Notes: generated from the sequence alone by a model not told the origin. A stretch of DNA of 64,000 bases from Bradyrhizobium quebecense (GCF_013373795.3 NZ_CP088022.1:4712001-4776000), one strand, 5' to 3'; shown: positions 55,346 through 64,000, numbered from the stretch's first letter. Program-made: numbers and translations.

Positions 55346-55356
55346 GGGGACGGATC

Positions 55357-56286
55357 ATGCTTCGTGTCGTCGTCCTGGGTGCCGCGGCGGGTGGCGGCGT
55401 TCCGCAGTGGAACTGCGGATGTGCCGTCTGCAGGACGGCGCGCAGCGACCATCCGGAATTGCAGAGCACGCAAGCCTCGATCGCCGTCAGCGGCGATGGC
55501 GCGCACTGGTTCCTGGTCAACGCGTCCCCTGATCTCCGTCAACAGTTGATCGCCACGCCGGAGCTGCATCCGAAGCACGGCGCCTTGCGCCACAGCCCGA
55601 TCGCCGGCGTCATCCTCACCAATGGCGAGATCGATGCGGTCGCCGGGCTGTTGTCGATGCGCGAGGGCTCGCCGTTTGCGATCTACGCGCATGAGCGGGT
55701 GCTGGCGATCCTGCGCGCGAACAGCATCTTCAACGTACTAAGCGAGAAGAACGTCGCGCGCCGGCCGATCGCTGTCGACCGGGCCTTCGAGCCGGCCCTG
55801 CCCGACGGATCGCCGTCCGGGCTCGAGGTGCTGCCGTTCGAGGTTCCCGGCAAGGGTGCGTGGTATCTCGAGGGCAAGGCGCACCCGGCGGGTGCCGACG
55901 GTGTCGGCGATACGCTCGGCCTGCGTATTGCGGACAAGCAGAGCGGCAAATACTTCTACTTCCTGGCCGCCTGCGCCCGGGTGACCGACGACCTGAAATC
56001 ACGGCTCAAGGGCGCGCCCCTGGTGTTCTTCGACGGCACGGTGTGGCGCGACGACGAACTGATCGCGGCGGGGCTTAGCCACAAGACCGGCCAGGGCATG
56101 GGACATATCGCGATGTCGGGCGATCAGGGCGCGATCGCGAGCCTCGCCGGGCTCGACATCGGACGGAAAGTGTTTTTGCATATCAACAACTCCAACCCGG
56201 CGCTGCTTGGGACTTCGGCCGAACGCAAGGCGGCCGAACAGGCGGGTTGGCAGATTCCCGCCGACGGAACGGAGATCGTGCTGTGA
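55357..56286 (+). CDS. pqqB: PQQ biosynthesis protein B
   Basis: A 309-residue metallo-beta-lactamase-fold oxygenase thought to hydroxylate the PQQ precursor. The start V-V-V-L-G-A-A-A-G-G-G-V-P-Q-W-N-C-G-C-A-V-C is diagnostic and includes the structural Cys pair; C-G-C-x-x-C binds zinc in relatives. L-H-I-N-N-S-N-P near the end is also family-specific. AGGGGA precedes ATG 55357; the longer upstream frame is leader. It overlaps pqqC. Confidence 0.96.
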   Translation: MLRVVVLGAAAGGGVPQWNCGCAVCRTARSDHPELQSTQASIAVSGDGAHWFLVNASPDLRQQLIATPELHPKHGALRHSPIAGVILTNGEIDAVAGLLSMREGSPFAIYAHERVLAILRANSIFNVLSEKNVARRPIAVDRAFEPALPDGSPSGLEVLPFEVPGKGAWYLEGKAHPAGADGVGDTLGLRIADKQSGKYFYFLAACARVTDDLKSRLKGAPLVFFDGTVWRDDELIAAGLSHKTGQGMGHIAMSGDQGAIASLAGLDIGRKVFLHINNSNPALLGTSAERKAAEQAGWQIPADGTEIVL

Positions 56287-57062
56287 ATGTCGTGCCTACC
56301 TCTGGAATGACCGCGCTCTCGATCGGCAAGGGCATCACGCTCGATAGCGCCGAGGCGATGGAGGCGACGCTGCGCACGATCGGCGCAACGCGCTATCACA
56401 GCCTGCACCCGTTCCACCGCTTGCTGCATGGCGGCAAGCTCAACAAGGGCCAGGTCCAGGCCTGGGCGCTGAACCGCTACTACTACCAGAGCACGATCCC
56501 GCTGAAGGACGCGATGGTGATGACGCGCTTTCGCGACCGCATGACGCGGGTCGAGTGGCGCCATCGCATCGAGGACCATGACGGCGATCTCGGCAGTGAG
56601 GGCGGCATCGAACGCTGGCTGAAGCTGACCGAAGGCCTCGGCCTCGACACGGCCTATGTCGAGTCCACCGAAGGCATCCTGCCGGCGACGCGCTTCGCCG
56701 TGGAAGCCTATGTGCATTTCTGCCGCGACCGCACGCCGCTGGAGGCGATCGCCTCCTCGCTCACCGAATTGTTCGCGCCGAACCTGCACGAGGAGCGCAT
56801 CTCCGGGATGCTGAAGCACTACGACTTCGTCAACCCCGACATCATGAGCTATTTCAGCCGCCGCCTGACCCAGGCGCCCCGCGACGCCGGCTTCGCGCTC
56901 GACTACGTCAAGCAGCATGCCAGGACGCCGGCCGAGCGCGAGGCGGTCTGCAACGCGCTGATCTTCAAGACCAACGTGCTGTGGGTGCAGCTCGACGCGC
57001 TCTATCACGCCTATGTCGAGGGCCAGATTCCGCCCGGCGCCTTCGTGCCGAAGACGAGCTAG
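56283..57062 (+). CDS. pqqC: Pyrroloquinoline-quinone synthase PqqC
   Basis: A 259-residue all-helical oxidase catalysing the final ring closure and oxidation to PQQ. Key blocks are Y-H-S-L-H-P-F-H, L-N-R-Y-Y-Y-Q, H-R-I-x-D-H-D-G and F-A-x-E-A-Y-V-H-F. The start is taken as GTG 56283, which overlaps the pqqB stop (GTGA) and has GGAGA 7 bases upstream; the first ATG, 56307, has no ribosome site. Length fits the family. Confidence 0.95.
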   Translation: MNVVPTSGMTALSIGKGITLDSAEAMEATLRTIGATRYHSLHPFHRLLHGGKLNKGQVQAWALNRYYYQSTIPLKDAMVMTRFRDRMTRVEWRHRIEDHDGDLGSEGGIERWLKLTEGLGLDTAYVESTEGILPATRFAVEAYVHFCRDRTPLEAIASSLTELFAPNLHEERISGMLKHYDFVNPDIMSYFSRRLTQAPRDAGFALDYVKQHARTPAEREAVCNALIFKTNVLWVQLDALYHAYVEGQIPPGAFVPKTS

Positions 57063-57080
57063 AGCATAGAGAGACGTAAC

Positions 57081-57389
57081 ATGGCCAGCCGCAACATCAG
57101 CGTCAGCGAGACCAGCCGGCCGAAACTGCCGCGCCACACCAGGCTGAAATTCGACGAGACGCGGCAGGTCTGGGTGATCCTGGCGCCGGAGCGCGTGCTG
57201 GCGCCGGACGAAATCGCGGTCGAGGTGCTGCAGCTCTGCGACGGCGTGCGCAGCGTCGCTGACATGGTGGACCAGCTCGCTGAAAAATACGCCGCGCCAC
57301 GCGATGCGATCGCGACCGATGTGATCGCGATGTTGCAGGATCTGGCCGACAAGGGCTTTCTCACCGAAGCGCGCGAGAGTACGGCATGA
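57081..57389 (+). CDS. pqqD: PqqA-binding chaperone PqqD
   Basis: A 102-residue winged-helix-like peptide chaperone that presents PqqA to PqqE. Conserved segments include P-R-L/H-x-R-x-K-F-D-E-T-R-Q-x-W-V-I-L-A-P-E-R-V and the C-terminal L-x-D-L-x-x-K-G-F-L. GAGA 7 bases upstream supports the ATG. Its stop overlaps pqqE as ATGA, consistent with PqqD-PqqE acting as a complex. Confidence 0.95.
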   Translation: MASRNISVSETSRPKLPRHTRLKFDETRQVWVILAPERVLAPDEIAVEVLQLCDGVRSVADMVDQLAEKYAAPRDAIATDVIAMLQDLADKGFLTEARESTA

Positions 57390-58606
57390 GTGACACGCTC
57401 GCCGGTAACAAGACAACGACAGCAGGCCCAACCGACGGGCTCGCGGTGCTCGAGCAAACGCGCTCTGCAGCCGAGACCTACGGCATCCCGCTCGCGGTGC
57501 TGCTCGAGATCACCCACCGCTGTCCGCTGCAATGTCCGTATTGCTCGAATCCGGTCGAGCTCGACCGCGGCTCGACCGAGCTCACGTCAGAGGAATGGAA
57601 GAAGGTGCTGGGCGAGCTTGCCGAGCTCGGCGTGCTGCAAGTTCATTTCTCCGGCGGCGAGCCGACCGCGCGCAAGGATATCGTCGAGCTGGTGCAGCAC
57701 GCGACCGATGTCGGGCTCTATTCCAACCTGATCACTTCGGCGGTGCTGCTGACCAGGGACAAGCTGTCGGCGCTTGCCGACGCCGGCCTCAGCCATGTCC
57801 AGATCAGCTTCCAGGGCAATGAACCCATGGTTGCCGATCGCGTTGCGGGCCTGAAGGACGCGCACCGCAAGAAGCTCGAAGTCGCGAAATGGACGCGCGA
57901 GCTCGACATGCCGCTCACGGTGAATGCCGTGATGCACCGGCAGAACCTGCACCAGCTGTCCGACATCATCCAGATGGCGGTCGACCTTGACGCCGACCGG
58001 CTCGAAGTCGCCAACGTGCAGTATTACGGCTGGGCGCTGAAGAACCGCGCCGCACTGATGCCGACGATCGAGCAGATCGAGGAAACCAGCCGCATCGTCG
58101 AGGAAGCGCAAGTGCGCCTGAAGGGCACGCTCGCGATCGACTACGTGGTGCCCGATTACTACGCGCTGCGGCCGAAGAAATGCATGGGGGGCTGGGGCCG
58201 CCAGTTCTTCAACATCTCGCCGGCCGGAAAGGTGCTGCCGTGCCATGCCGCCGAGAGCATCACCGGGCTGGAATTCGAGTCGGTGCGCTCGAACCATTCG
58301 ATCGCCTGGATCTGGCAGAACTCGGAGGCCTTCAACCGCTATCGCGGCACCGGCTGGATGCCGGAGCCGTGCAAGAGCTGCGAGTTCCGCGAGATCGACT
58401 ACGGCGGCTGCCGCTGCCAGGCCTTTGCGCTGACTGGCGATGCCGGCAACACCGACCCGGCCTGCGCGCTGTCGCCGCGGCACGAGGAAATTTTCAAGCA
58501 GGCCGAGCAGGAATCCGCCGGCACGCAGAACCGCTTCCTCTACCGCAACTTCGCCGGCGGCACGCTGGAGACCGAAGCCCCCCAGGAAAAAATCAATGGC
58601 GCCTGA
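57386..58606 (+). CDS. pqqE: PqqA peptide cyclase (radical SAM)
   Basis: A 406-residue radical SAM/SPASM enzyme that links Glu and Tyr of PqqA. The radical cluster is C46-P-L-Q-C50-P-Y-C53 with the S-G-G-E-P SAM motif nearby; the C-terminal SPASM region has cysteines in C-M-G-G-W-G, L-P-C-H-A-A, C-K-S-C-E-F and G-G-C-R-C-Q. It overlaps pqqD upstream and the peptidase gene downstream by 11 bases. Confidence 0.97.
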   Translation: MSDTLAGNKTTTAGPTDGLAVLEQTRSAAETYGIPLAVLLEITHRCPLQCPYCSNPVELDRGSTELTSEEWKKVLGELAELGVLQVHFSGGEPTARKDIVELVQHATDVGLYSNLITSAVLLTRDKLSALADAGLSHVQISFQGNEPMVADRVAGLKDAHRKKLEVAKWTRELDMPLTVNAVMHRQNLHQLSDIIQMAVDLDADRLEVANVQYYGWALKNRAALMPTIEQIEETSRIVEEAQVRLKGTLAIDYVVPDYYALRPKKCMGGWGRQFFNISPAGKVLPCHAAESITGLEFESVRSNHSIAWIWQNSEAFNRYRGTGWMPEPCKSCEFREIDYGGCRCQAFALTGDAGNTDPACALSPRHEEIFKQAEQESAGTQNRFLYRNFAGGTLETEAPQEKINGA

Positions 58607-59570
58607 CGCCGATGCCGGCAAGGCCACGAAGCGCGCCGATCCGTTTGCTCCGCTGACGTCGGAATGGCTCGATGTCGGCGATAGCCACGAGCTCCACGTC
58701 GAGAGCGTCGGGCGCGAGGGCGGCATCCCCGCGGTCTATCTGCATGGCGGCCCGGGCAGCGGCTGCCAGCCCGATCATCGCCGGCTGTTCGATCCCGAGC
58801 GCTTTCACGCCGTGCTGTTCGACCAGCGCGGTTGCGGCCGCAGCCGGCCGAAGGGCAGCCGCGACAACAACACGACGAAGCACCTGATTGCGGACATGGA
58901 GAAGATCCGCGAACGCTTCGGCTTCGCGCGCTGGATGGTGGTCGGCGGCTCCTGGGGCGCGACGCTGGCGCTGGCCTATGCGCAAGCCCATCCCGAGCGG
59001 GTCAGCGGGCTGGTGCTGCGCGCGACGTTTCTCGGCACCGGCGAAGAGCTGGAGGACGTTTTCCTGCGCGCTTTGCCGCGCTTCTATCCCGGCCTCTCCG
59101 AGGACTTCCTCAACTTCCTGCCCGAGGACGAGCGCGCGGCGCCGCTTGCGGCCTATTACCGCCGCATTCTCGATCCTGATATCGCCGTGCATGCGCCGGC
59201 CGCACGCGCCTGGCACGACACCGAACGCACGCTGTCGGAGCACACGCCGAAGCAGACGCGGCTCGACCTGACGAAGGCATCAGGCGCCCTGCCCTCGACG
59301 CCGTTCATGGAGGCGCATTACTTCGCCAACAACTGCTTCATGCGGCCGCACCAGCTGATGGATGAGGCCGGCAAGCTCGCCGGCATTCCCGGCATTCTGG
59401 TGCAGGGCCGCTACGATCTGCTGTGCCCGCCCGCGACATCGCACGCGCTCGCCGCGCGCTGGCCGGACAGCGAGGTCCGCATCATCGATGGCGCCGGCCA
59501 CATCCTCTACGACCCCGGCATCCGCAACGCAGTGATGAAGGCGATCGCGGATCTGGCGGCAAGACAATGA
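58596..59570 (+). CDS. pip: Prolyl aminopeptidase-like alpha/beta hydrolase
   Basis: A 324-residue hydrolase of peptidase family S33. The oxyanion block H-G-G-P-G-S-G, F-D-Q-R-G-C-G-R-S and the nucleophile elbow G-G-S-W-G-A-T-L-A fit proline iminopeptidase; the C-terminal Asp in G-R-Y-D-L-L-C-P and His in G-A-G-H complete the triad. The start at 58596 lies 11 bases inside pqqE, with AGGA upstream, so translation is coupled. No pqqF is seen, so this peptidase may help trim the PqqA product, though that is inference. Confidence 0.87.
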   Translation: MAPDADAGKATKRADPFAPLTSEWLDVGDSHELHVESVGREGGIPAVYLHGGPGSGCQPDHRRLFDPERFHAVLFDQRGCGRSRPKGSRDNNTTKHLIADMEKIRERFGFARWMVVGGSWGATLALAYAQAHPERVSGLVLRATFLGTGEELEDVFLRALPRFYPGLSEDFLNFLPEDERAAPLAAYYRRILDPDIAVHAPAARAWHDTERTLSEHTPKQTRLDLTKASGALPSTPFMEAHYFANNCFMRPHQLMDEAGKLAGIPGILVQGRYDLLCPPATSHALAARWPDSEVRIIDGAGHILYDPGIRNAVMKAIADLAARQ

Positions 59571-59649
59571 CTGGGCGCGTACACATAAATTGGAGCGCCC
59601 GCTCGGCGGTGCGAAAGTAACGCTGCGTCACATCGCGAGCGGCTTTTCA

Positions 59650-60660
59650 TCAACGCGGCGGCAGGGAAGCCCTGATCCGCTCCGAGAAATCGGGCGCGCC
59701 GTCGGCTGCCTGTGCGGCTGGATTGATCAGGGAGCGTTGCCGCAATTCATCGAACGGCATGTCCGTGTTGATCCGGCCCGAATGATACAGGTAGCTGTCG
59801 ATCAGGCCGTTGAGCAGATGACGGATGTCGAACCTCCCCTTGCGTCCCGCGGCATTGGCGTAGCGTACGATGTTGATCGTGCAGCTGTTGGTCAACAGAT
59901 GATAGAATTCGGGGTGATCGGCGAGCTGGTTGATGCGCTCCAGATAAACCAGCAACAGGCGGCGTGCGTCGTCGGCGGACGAATTGAGGCGATAAAGATA
60001 GGTCGGCTCGCTGCGATGGTTGGTCCGCACGCCAACGAGGTCGCGCTCGGTGCCCACTACGTAAATCAACTCGAACTGCTTGAACATCGATGCGATGGGA
60101 GCAAAACCTTCGCCGATCTCAGGGCGCGTCTCGATCGAGATGGTCAGCGGCGGCACATTGTCGAACATGAAGCTCAGAAACGTGTGCCCAACTGGCCCTT
60201 CCATGAAATAGGAAACGTAGAAATCGATGGCTTTTAGGTGCGACAGCCGCACCTCGCGCTCTTCGTAGCGCACTGTGAAATCGTTGCGCGAACGATAGTC
60301 GAAATCGCGCACGCCGGTGAACCGCACGCGGTCGCCGTCGATGAACGCCCGCGGCATCACGGCCACTTCCGGGCGCCAATTGCGATCATGTGACGGGGGA
60401 ATGGCGATCCACCATCCGACGACGCCGAAAAACAGTACGGCCGCCACTGCGGACATGCTGCGCCGCCGCGACAGCAACAGCGCCCATACCGCAAATAGCG
60501 CGAAAGCCGCCGCCAGCACTAGGCGTGCCCAGGCCCACGGCAGGTTGGAATAATAGATAGCCAGCGTGGCCCATGTGACAGACAAGGCCTTCACCACAAA
60601 GCCGACGATCGCAATCAGCCGGTCGGCGATTCGAGTCAGAAATCCGACAGGTGCACTCAT
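59650..60660 (-). CDS. DUF4105 membrane protein (Lnb-like)
   Basis: A 336-residue protein. Two or three hydrophobic segments in the first 110 residues are followed by a periplasmic DUF4105 domain with F-M-E-G-P-V-G-H-T-F-L-S-F, P-T-Y-L-Y-R-L-N and the Cys-containing Y-H-L-L-T-N-S-C-T-I-N. The T-N-S/N-C-x-T motif and conserved His resemble the N-terminal domain of lipoprotein N-acyltransferase Lnb. It starts at ATG 60660. It points toward the pqq operon from the other side. A catalytic role is possible. Confidence 0.8.
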   Translation of the reverse strand: MSAPVGFLTRIADRLIAIVGFVVKALSVTWATLAIYYSNLPWAWARLVLAAAFALFAVWALLLSRRRSMSAVAAVLFFGVVGWWIAIPPSHDRNWRPEVAVMPRAFIDGDRVRFTGVRDFDYRSRNDFTVRYEEREVRLSHLKAIDFYVSYFMEGPVGHTFLSFMFDNVPPLTISIETRPEIGEGFAPIASMFKQFELIYVVGTERDLVGVRTNHRSEPTYLYRLNSSADDARRLLLVYLERINQLADHPEFYHLLTNSCTINIVRYANAAGRKGRFDIRHLLNGLIDSYLYHSGRINTDMPFDELRQRSLINPAAQAADGAPDFSERIRASLPPR

Positions 60661-60854
60661 TGGCGTCCTGGCGTCGGAGCGCGTACGTCGCAGCGGACGG
60701 CGCGAGCGTACACGCATTGAACTTCACTTGTTAGACCCGCTCTGGTAGCATTCATGCCTGCGCGACGGTCCACAAATGGCGGCCGTCGAGATGCGATACT
60801 GTCACACGCGGCGCTCACGGCATTCTGCTGGATTCCATCCGCGAGGTATCTGCG

Positions 60855-62210
60855 ATGGCTGCCTTATCCCTGCGAGCCTTTCGTGCCACCTTCCCGCTTC
60901 TAGCCCTCACTCTGGCGCCCGTGGTCTGCGCCCAGGGCACTCCGCCGGCGCCCATCAGCACGACGTTGTTCGAGAATGTGCGCATATTCGACGGCAAGGG
61001 CAGCTCGCTCTCGGCGCCGTCACATGTGCTTGTAAAAGGCAACATCATCGAGCGAATCTCGGCGACGCCGATCACCGCCGAACCTGGTAGCACCGTGATT
61101 GCCGGCAACGGGCGGACCCTGATGCCCGGCCTGATCGACAATCATTGGCATGCGATGCTGATCCGGACCAATCCCGTTCAGGCGATGGGCGACGTCGGGT
61201 TCAACAACATCGCCGCCGGCGTCGAGGCGACCGACACATTGATGCGGGGCTTCACGACGATCCGCGACCTCGGCGGCCCGACCTTCGGCCTGAAGGACGC
61301 CATCGACCAGGGATTGATCGCCGGACCGCGCATCTATCCCTCGGGCGCGATGATCACCGTGACCAGCGGACACGGCGATTTCCGCCAGTTATCCGATTTG
61401 CCGCGGACGATCGGCGGCATGCTGACGCGCATGGAACAGGTCGGAGGCAGCATGGTCGCCGACAGTCCAGACGAAGTCCGCGTGCGCGTCCGCGAGCAAC
61501 TCATGCAGGGCGCTTCCCAGATCAAGCTAACGGCCGGCGGCGGCGTCTCCTCGCCCTTCAGTCCGATCGACGTGTCGACCTTCACGGAGACGGAGCTGCA
61601 CGCCGCGGTCGAGGCGGCCGAGAACTGGGGGACTTACGTCGCGGTGCATGCATTCACCCCCGCGGCGATCCAACGGTCGATCGCAGCCGGGGTGAAATGC
61701 ATCGAGCACGGCTTCTTGATGGACGAGGCGACTGCGAAACTGATTGCGGACAAGGGCGTTTGGCTCAGCACGCAGCCGCTCCCCGAAGAAATGCGGACCG
61801 GCCTGGCGATGGGATCGGTGCAGCGGGCAAAGGCCGATGAAGTCTGGCCCGGCATTACCAGGACCTATCAACTGGCAAAAAAGTATAAGATCAAGACGGC
61901 ATGGGGCACCGACGTTCTGTTCTCCGGGGCATTGGCCAAGCGGCAGGGCGCGATCCTCGCTTCACTCACCCGCTGGTACACGCCTGACGAAGCGCTGGTC
62001 ATGGCGACGTCGACCAACGCCGAATTGCTGGCTTTGTCCGGCAAACGCAATCCGTATCCCGGCAAGCTCGGGGTCGTCGAGCAGGGCGCGCTGGCCGATC
62101 TCCTGTTGGTCGACGGCAATCCGCTCGAAAATATCGATTTGGTCGCCGACCCCGCCAAGAACTTCAAGGTCATCATGAAGGACGGCAAAGTCTACAAGAA
62201 CGAGAGTTGA
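60855..62210 (+). CDS. Secreted metal-dependent amidohydrolase
   Basis: A 451-residue amidohydrolase. A signal peptide (about 1-26, ending V-C-A-Q) suggests export. The metal centre is recognisable: H-W-H in I-D-N-H-W-H-A, a lysine in I-K-L-T-A-G-G-G, histidines in V-A-V-H-A-F and C-I-E-H-G-F, and an Asp in W-G-T-D-V-L-F. This is the imidazolonepropionase/Xaa-Pro dipeptidase-like group. It may hydrolyse dipeptides or cyclic amides in the periplasm. It is divergent from the DUF4105 gene. Confidence 0.86.
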   Translation: MAALSLRAFRATFPLLALTLAPVVCAQGTPPAPISTTLFENVRIFDGKGSSLSAPSHVLVKGNIIERISATPITAEPGSTVIAGNGRTLMPGLIDNHWHAMLIRTNPVQAMGDVGFNNIAAGVEATDTLMRGFTTIRDLGGPTFGLKDAIDQGLIAGPRIYPSGAMITVTSGHGDFRQLSDLPRTIGGMLTRMEQVGGSMVADSPDEVRVRVREQLMQGASQIKLTAGGGVSSPFSPIDVSTFTETELHAAVEAAENWGTYVAVHAFTPAAIQRSIAAGVKCIEHGFLMDEATAKLIADKGVWLSTQPLPEEMRTGLAMGSVQRAKADEVWPGITRTYQLAKKYKIKTAWGTDVLFSGALAKRQGAILASLTRWYTPDEALVMATSTNAELLALSGKRNPYPGKLGVVEQGALADLLLVDGNPLENIDLVADPAKNFKVIMKDGKVYKNES

Positions 62211-62379
62211 AGCGGTGGCCACCACTAAGCCGTTCGACGGTCATGTAGCCGCCGATGCACGATTTCTGAATAATATAAAATTGTCGTTGATTTGCCCGAC
62301 TGTCAAGTTGCCGTATCGAATCCCGGCGATCGACGGCACCTTTGCATGGCGTTGTTTTCGATATTTTGGCAGTGCCTCT

Positions 62380-63573
62380 TCAAACCAGGTTCAGATCCTT
62401 CGGCTTGATGCCGGTGAAGATGCGTTCGAGGCTCGCCTGCTGCAGGCCGTAGACGTGCTGGATCAGGCCGGCGAAGAACGCCTTGTAGTCGGTCAGAACA
62501 GGATAATCGCGGTTCTGGAACAGCGTCGCCTGCGCGACCTGGACCTGCTCGCCGGCCATGCGTCCGCCGTTGATGCCGCCGCCCATCACCCAGTACACGC
62601 TGCCATGGCCATGATCGGTGCCGCGGTCGCCGTTCTCACGGAAGGTGCGGCCGAATTCGGAGATCACGACCACGACGGTGTCGCGCCACATCGCCGGGCC
62701 GATCTCTTCCGAAAAACCGGCCAAGCCCCTGCCCAATTCGCCGAGACGGTCGGCGAGATAGCCGGTCGCCGCGCCCTGGTTGACGTGGGTATCCCAGCCG
62801 CCGACGTCGACGAAGCCGAGGTTGAACTGCTCGCGCATCAGCCGGCCGATCCGCCGCGCCGACAGCTCGAAGCCGCGCGGCGATACGGCGCCGCGGTTGG
62901 CCGCCATCATCTCCTCGGACACCGACTTGTAGACGTCGTCGCGGACCCGAAAGCCTTCCGACACCGAATTGGCGAGATCGCCCTTGGCATACATCTCCCG
63001 GATCAGCCGCGCCTGCCGGTCGTCGACACCCGGCTTGCTGACGCTGGCGATGCCGATGTTCGGGATCTGGTTCTGGCCGCGGAAGATCAGCGGTAATTGG
63101 TCGGTGAAGGAGATCGGCTTCACCCGCGTCAGCTCGCTCGCCAGCCGGCTCATGAAGCCGGATCGGTAGTCGCGGCTGCCACCGACGGCCTGACCGAGCT
63201 CGATCGTGTCCTGGGTCTCGAAATGGCTGCGCGAGAGGTCGTCGCTGGTGCCGGCAAACGGGACGAACGCAATCTCGCGCTTGGCCCACAGCGGATAGAT
63301 CGAATCGCGCAAGCTTGGATGCAGCCCCCATCCGGCGTCGAGCGCCAGCGCCGCATTCGGATTGCCGGCGTCGGGCCGGGCGACCGCAAGCGTCGGGCGC
63401 GAGGCGTAGTAGAACTCGCTGCCGACGGGCACGACGACATTGGCGGCGTCGTAGGCGCCGCGCAGGAACACCACGAGCAGGCGCGCGTCGGTCGCGGGCG
63501 CCGCCCAGACCCTGCCGGCAAGGGTGAGCGAAGCGGAAGCGGCGAAGGCCTTGATCAGTTCGCGGCGGTTCAT
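62380..63573 (-). CDS. DUF1501 protein with Tat-like signal
   Basis: A 397-residue exported protein. The start M-N-R-R-E-L-I-K-A-F-A-A-S-A-S-L-T-L-A-G resembles a twin-arginine signal, so it may be folded before export. The DUF1501 body contains V-V-F-L-R-G-A-Y-D-A-A-N, I-S-E-F-G-R-T and D-H-G-H-G-S, a pattern related to alkaline-phosphatase-like enzymes. Its function is not established. It lies 15 bases after a DUF1800 gene on the same strand, the usual pair. Confidence 0.87.
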   Translation of the reverse strand: MNRRELIKAFAASASLTLAGRVWAAPATDARLLVVFLRGAYDAANVVVPVGSEFYYASRPTLAVARPDAGNPNAALALDAGWGLHPSLRDSIYPLWAKREIAFVPFAGTSDDLSRSHFETQDTIELGQAVGGSRDYRSGFMSRLASELTRVKPISFTDQLPLIFRGQNQIPNIGIASVSKPGVDDRQARLIREMYAKGDLANSVSEGFRVRDDVYKSVSEEMMAANRGAVSPRGFELSARRIGRLMREQFNLGFVDVGGWDTHVNQGAATGYLADRLGELGRGLAGFSEEIGPAMWRDTVVVVISEFGRTFRENGDRGTDHGHGSVYWVMGGGINGGRMAGEQVQVAQATLFQNRDYPVLTDYKAFFAGLIQHVYGLQQASLERIFTGIKPKDLNLV

Positions 63574-63588
63574 TGGCGAACCTCCCTT

Positions 63589-64000
63589 TCAGTGCATGAA
63601 CTCGGGTGACGACAGAAACAGCGTGTTCCAGTCCTGCGGCGAGACGGCCTGGTCGAGCGCGGCGAGCGTGGTCGGGCTCAGCGTCTGCTTGATGTTGCTG
63701 AAGTAGAGCCCGTTCATCACCAGCGGAAACGCCGGCTGGTCGACGGCGTTGGGCTCGTTCGGCTTGAACAGCCCGGCCGATCCCGAGCCGATCGCGCGCG
63801 CGATCTCGAAACGCAGCATCATCTGCCCGGGACCGTTCCAGGCCGCCGACAGCATCGAATAACCGTCGGGCGTCTCGTGATTGAACAGGCCCTCGGACAG
63901 GCGGTTGAGCCAACCCTGGATCGGCAGCGTGTTGAGCACGACCTTGGTGTCGTAGGCGAGCCGCACCGACGACATCACGTAGAGCATCGGGTCCTTGAAC
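63589..64000 (-). CDS. DUF1800 protein (partial, 5' end outside window)
   Basis: The C-terminal 136 residues of a DUF1800 protein; the start is beyond the right edge. It includes P-M-L-Y-V-M-S-S-V-R near the edge, P-D-G-Y and the ending L-F-L-S-S-P-E-F-M-H, which are typical of the family. DUF1800 and DUF1501 genes are commonly paired. The role is unknown; the partner is exported. Confidence 0.85.
   Translation of the reverse strand, partial: FKDPMLYVMSSVRLAYDTKVVLNTLPIQGWLNRLSEGLFNHETPDGYSMLSAAWNGPGQMMLRFEIARAIGSGSAGLFKPNEPNAVDQPAFPLVMNGLYFSNIKQTLSPTTLAALDQAVSPQDWNTLFLSSPEFMH

Overview
The window is GC-rich bacterial chromosome, densely coding on both strands, and it most resembles an alphaproteobacterium of the Bradyrhizobium / Nitrobacteraceae group. 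The main pointers are a D-tartrate dehydratase that matches, as I remember it, the B. japonicum enzyme in length and catalytic residues; a glycyl-tRNA synthetase split into glyQ and glyS; several families of intergenic palindromic repeats typical of Bradyrhizobium; DUF1236, DUF6894, DUF3096 and DUF2007 proteins; and a pqqABCDE operon. No rRNA, tRNA or CRISPR array was seen. The genus is inferred from remembered sequences, not from a search.

Layout. 1-6.3 kb: a dihydroorotase-like gene cut by the left edge, a coupled ygfZ-tag-HD hydrolase operon, a dual-specificity phosphatase and a large DUF2339 membrane protein. 6.3-15.1 kb: small secreted proteins, an acrylyl-CoA-reductase-like oxidoreductase, an MFS carrier, a SleB-type wall hydrolase and a pyruvate phosphate dikinase with a basic N-terminal tail. 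15.3-25.1 kb: a duplicated EF-hand-like protein, a methyltransferase/GFA pair, glyQS, an S49 peptidase, a TrmN6-like methyltransferase whose N-terminus is read from a repeat, and a long-chain polyprenyl diphosphate synthase. 25.1-34.2 kb: accessory metabolism (AraC regulator, orphan binding proteins, enolase-superfamily enzyme, cupin, GST, PHA depolymerase).

34.15-37.79 kb is the only mobile region. An IS91-family element carrying its own tyrosine recombinase lies inside the 5' spacer of an IS630-family element. The IS630 copy sits exactly at the stop codon of a ModA-like gene and rebuilds TAG at the junction. Removing the IS91 segment leaves an IS630 of about 1.07 kb, the normal size for the family.

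37.9-52.4 kb carries signalling and transport genes: a PP2C-kinase fusion beside a formate/nitrite channel, a nucleotidyl cyclase fused to a formylglycine-enzyme-like domain, an MFS carrier divergent from an AraC regulator, malonyl-CoA decarboxylase, tarD, and an amidase-glutathione peroxidase-DUF3297 run.

52.4-59.6 kb looks like a PQQ block. A two-haem cytochrome c and a secreted sorbosone/glucose-dehydrogenase-like protein precede pqqABCDE, and a prolyl-aminopeptidase-like gene overlaps the end of pqqE. The block would make the cofactor, the dehydrogenase that uses it and a periplasmic electron acceptor. The right end holds a DUF4105 protein, a secreted amidohydrolase and a DUF1501/DUF1800 pair cut by the window edge.
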